Shown piece by piece: positions 4,418-6,176 of a stretch of DNA of 6,176 nt. The stretch comes from an uncultured Collinsella sp. (lineage in GTDB: Bacteria; Actinomycetota; Coriobacteriia; Coriobacteriales; Coriobacteriaceae), in assembly GCA_900752275.1 (NCBI GenBank), contig CAADUS010000048.1, forward strand, positions 1 through 6,176, given 5' to 3'. The notes beneath the pieces are model-generated. The model worked only from the letters and a program-made list of their open reading frames with translations, was not told the DNA's origin and did not search any database. The first letter of the stretch is position 1. Every line of letters begins with the position of its first letter. The translations under genes were made by a program, and so were the position numbers.

Positions 4418-5857
4418 ATGTCCGTTAACCCTGTTAGCGTCACCACCCCGCCTGCGCAGTTTCCCGAGGACTTTGTCTTTGGCGGCGCCACTGCTGCCTA
4501 CCAAGTAGAGGGCGAGACCCGCACTCACGGTAAGGGCAAGGTTGCCTGGGACGACTTCTTGGAGGCCCAGGGGCGCTTTTCCCCCGATCCCGCTTCGGAC
4601 TTCTACAACCAGTACCCCGTCGACCTGGAGCTGTGCGAGGAGTTTGGCATCAACGGCATCCGCCTCTCCATTGCCTGGAGCCGCATCTTCCCCAACGGCA
4701 CCGGCGAGATCAACCCCGAGGGCGTTCAGTTCTACCACGACCTTTTCGCCGAGTGCCACAAGCACCACGTTGAGCCGTTTGTCACGCTGCATCACTTTGA
4801 CACGCCGCTGCCCCTCTTTGAGAAGGGCGACTTCCTCAATCGCGAGACCATCGACGCCTTTGTGGACTTTGCCACCTTCTGCTTTAAGGAGTACGCCGAC
4901 CAGGTGACATACTGGTTCACCTTTAACGAGATCTGGGCCGACGCCTCCAACACCTACATCGAGGGCACCTTCCCCGGCGGCGTCAAGGCGCATCTTGCCG
5001 AGGCCTTTCAGTGCGAGCACAACATGATGCTCGCCCACGCCAAGGCCGTACTGGCCTTCCACAACGGCGGCTTTAAGGGCAAGATCGGCGTCATCCAGTC
5101 GCTGGAGTTTAAATACCCGCTCAACGAGAACGACCCTGCCGACATCAAAGCCGCCAATAACGAGCACGTGCTGCAGAACCAGTTCTTGCTCGACGCCACC
5201 TTCCGCGGCGACTATGCTCCCGACACCCTCGAGTGCGCCAACCGCCTGGCGGCCATCTCGGGCGGCACCATCGAAATCCTGGACGAGGACCTCGAGATTA
5301 TGCGCGAGGCCGCGCTCTACAACGACTACCTGGGCGTCAACAACTACCAGTGCCGCTTCCTCAAGGCTTACGACGGCGAGAACGACCTGCACCACAACGG
5401 TACGGGCGAGAAGGGCACCGGCCGCTGGCGCGTCAAGGGCATTGGCGAGCATGTGAACAAGCCCGGCATCCCCACCACCGACTGGGACTGGATCATCTAT
5501 CCCGAGGGCCTGTTCGATCTGCTCGTCTACATTAAGCAGCGCTACCCCAACTACAAGCAGATCTTCATCACCGAGAACGGCATGGGCTACAAGGACCCCT
5601 ACAAGGACGGTTTTGTGGACGACCAGCCGCGCATCGACTACATCGAGCAGCACCTGCGCTGGCTGCTTAAGGCCATGGAGGTGGGCGTCAACGTAGGTGG
5701 CTACTTCCTGTGGAGCCTGCAGGATCAGTTCTCCTGGACCAATGGCTACAACAAGCGTTACGGCTTCTTCTACGTTGACTTTGAAACCCAGAAGCGCACG
5801 CCCAAGGCAAGCGCATACTGGTATAAGCACGTGGCGCAGACCCGTCGTCTGGACTAG
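4418..5857 (+). CDS. lacG: 6-phospho-β-galactosidase (LacG), glycoside hydrolase family 1
   Basis: This cytoplasmic enzyme hydrolyses lactose-6-phosphate, the product of LacE, to glucose and galactose-6-phosphate. At 479 residues it is close to the lactococcal enzyme (468), and long stretches match that protein as I know it (for example FGGATAAYQ, NGIRLSIAWSRIFP, HVEPFVTLHHFDTP, TDWDWIIYPEGL). The acid/base glutamate is E171 in TFNEI and the nucleophile E386 in ITENG. Both are offset by 11 residues from E160 and E375, which reflects a slightly longer N-terminus. The phosphate-binding set S439, K446 and Y448 in SWTNGYNKRYGFFYV is intact. W440, the tryptophan equivalent to W429, favours a galactoside over a glucoside substrate. 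The ribosome site is poor (only TTGGA about 5 bases before ATG), but no other in-frame start exists between the preceding hairpin and residue 1. Weak initiation may mean translation depends on the upstream lacE message. Confidence 0.96.
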   Translation: MSVNPVSVTTPPAQFPEDFVFGGATAAYQVEGETRTHGKGKVAWDDFLEAQGRFSPDPASDFYNQYPVDLELCEEFGINGIRLSIAWSRIFPNGTGEINPEGVQFYHDLFAECHKHHVEPFVTLHHFDTPLPLFEKGDFLNRETIDAFVDFATFCFKEYADQVTYWFTFNEIWADASNTYIEGTFPGGVKAHLAEAFQCEHNMMLAHAKAVLAFHNGGFKGKIGVIQSLEFKYPLNENDPADIKAANNEHVLQNQFLLDATFRGDYAPDTLECANRLAAISGGTIEILDEDLEIMREAALYNDYLGVNNYQCRFLKAYDGENDLHHNGTGEKGTGRWRVKGIGEHVNKPGIPTTDWDWIIYPEGLFDLLVYIKQRYPNYKQIFITENGMGYKDPYKDGFVDDQPRIDYIEQHLRWLLKAMEVGVNVGGYFLWSLQDQFSWTNGYNKRYGFFYVDFETQKRTPKASAYWYKHVAQTRRLD

Positions 5858-5949
5858 CTAACGCCATCGGCCGCCGTGACCATCACGCTGCCGTGCACCT
5901 TACCATTCCCGATCGCATGAGCGCTGCGTCCATGCACCTCTTTCCATGT

Positions 5950-6012
5950 GGCGGATACGACCTTCCCGGTGGATGCTTCAGCATCCTTGGTCGTATCCGC
6001 CGTTTTGTTTTT
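5950..6012 (+). terminator. Intrinsic terminator after lacG, two-part stem
   Basis: GGCGGATACGACC (5950-5962) pairs perfectly with GGTCGTATCCGCC (5989-6001), 13 bp. Inside it a second perfect stem, GGATGC (5971-5976) with GCATCC (5981-5986), closes a TTCA loop. TTTTGTTTTT (6003-6012) follows at once. It lies 92 bases after the lacG stop and is the probable end of the lacEG transcript. There is no T run on the other side, so it appears to act on the plus strand only. Confidence 0.88.
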
Positions 6013-6031
6013 GAGCGAGCTGGGCCGCGTT

Positions 6032-6098
6032 CGTTTGTCTCGATCTGTAACATCTAGACCACTTTTGACCGTCTAGTTGTTACAAATCGAGACAAACG
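6032..6098. repeat. Long palindrome, first of two related copies
   Basis: The left arm 6032-6059 and right arm 6071-6098 are reverse complements at 26 of 28 positions around an 11-base centre (6060-6070). The left arm contains TTGTCT, ATCTGTAACA and CTAG in fixed spacing, and the right arm their complements (CTAG, TGTTACAAAT, AGACAA). It lies just behind the lacG terminator and has no T run of its own. It looks like an extragenic palindromic repeat unit. Confidence 0.7.
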
Positions 6099-6115
6099 GA
6101 ATAAGCCGGACCGAA

Positions 6116-6176
6116 TTGTCTAAATCTGTAACACCTAGTCGAGTTTTTTGGTCCCACCTGTTACAGATTTAGACGA
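6116..6176. repeat. Long palindrome, second related copy, reaching the right edge
   Basis: The arms 6116-6133 and 6159-6176 pair over 18 positions, 17 of them Watson-Crick and one a G-T position, around a 25-base centre that includes TTTTTT. The left arm repeats the pattern of the first palindrome 81 bases further on: TTGTCT-N2-ATCTGTAACA-N-CTAG, with 20 of 23 positions identical. The window ends at the last paired base, so the element or further copies may continue beyond it. Confidence 0.7.

Larger units (their letters stand above)
5858..6176. other. Gene-free 3' flank of lacG
   Basis: No supported gene lies between the lacG stop and the right edge. Positions 5858-5949 show no motif. They belong to a minus-strand frame (5854-6072) that is open for 72 codons but has no usable start before its last few residues. 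The rest holds the lacG terminator and two related palindromes (6032-6098 and 6116-6176). Confidence 0.6.

Noticed and set aside
4400..5830. A 476-codon open frame antisense to lacG
   Set aside because: Same reason: a Val/Leu/Gly-rich translation without motifs, opposite a well-conserved enzyme.
1..6176. tRNA or rRNA genes
   Set aside because: No cloverleaf-like sequence with a TTCGANNC T-arm and matching acceptor stem, and no rRNA-like stretch, was seen in the gene-free regions.

Overview
The window is about 6.2 kb of GC-rich bacterial DNA carrying a compact lactose/β-galactoside phosphotransferase (PTS) locus. Protein style, codon use, the lactococcal-type Lac-PTS/6-phospho-β-galactosidase set and the palindrome-rich intergenic DNA suggest a gut actinobacterium of the Coriobacteriia, most likely Collinsella. 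That assignment is inference from style, not from a marker gene.

Layout. Positions 1-194 hold the start of a minus-strand membrane-protein gene that leaves the window on the left; it has a perfect AGGAGGT ribosome binding site. Positions 195-660 have no gene. They hold a candidate -10 for that gene, a 154-bp element bounded by 23-bp inverted repeats, a tandem pair of REP-like 20-mers and the lacF terminator. On the minus strand follow lacF (661-999, PTS IIA) and, upstream of it, a LacI-family regulator (1214-2218), separated by 214 bp of AT-rich, operator-like DNA. A 357-bp divergent promoter region (2219-2575) is rich in palindromes. On the plus strand lie lacE (2576-4351, fused IIC-IIB permease) and lacG (4418-5857, 6-phospho-β-galactosidase), with a strong hairpin between them. 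lacG is followed by a composite terminator and then two related palindromes, the second of which reaches the right edge.

How the genes work together. Phosphate passes from EI and HPr (encoded elsewhere) to the LacF histidine (H79), then to the LacE IIB cysteine (C495), and on to lactose as it crosses the membrane through the IIC domain. LacG hydrolyses the resulting lactose-6-phosphate to glucose and galactose-6-phosphate. The LacI-type protein between lacF and lacE is the obvious local regulator. It keeps the positions that contact the galactoside inducer in E. coli LacI. No genes for galactose-6-phosphate use (lacABCD) are in the window.

The coding content is a known system. The parts least explained are in the non-coding DNA: motifs shared by the lacF and lacE control regions, a perfect 7-bp-arm palindrome in front of the regulator, the intercistronic lacE-lacG hairpin, and two kinds of long inverted-repeat element at the two ends.
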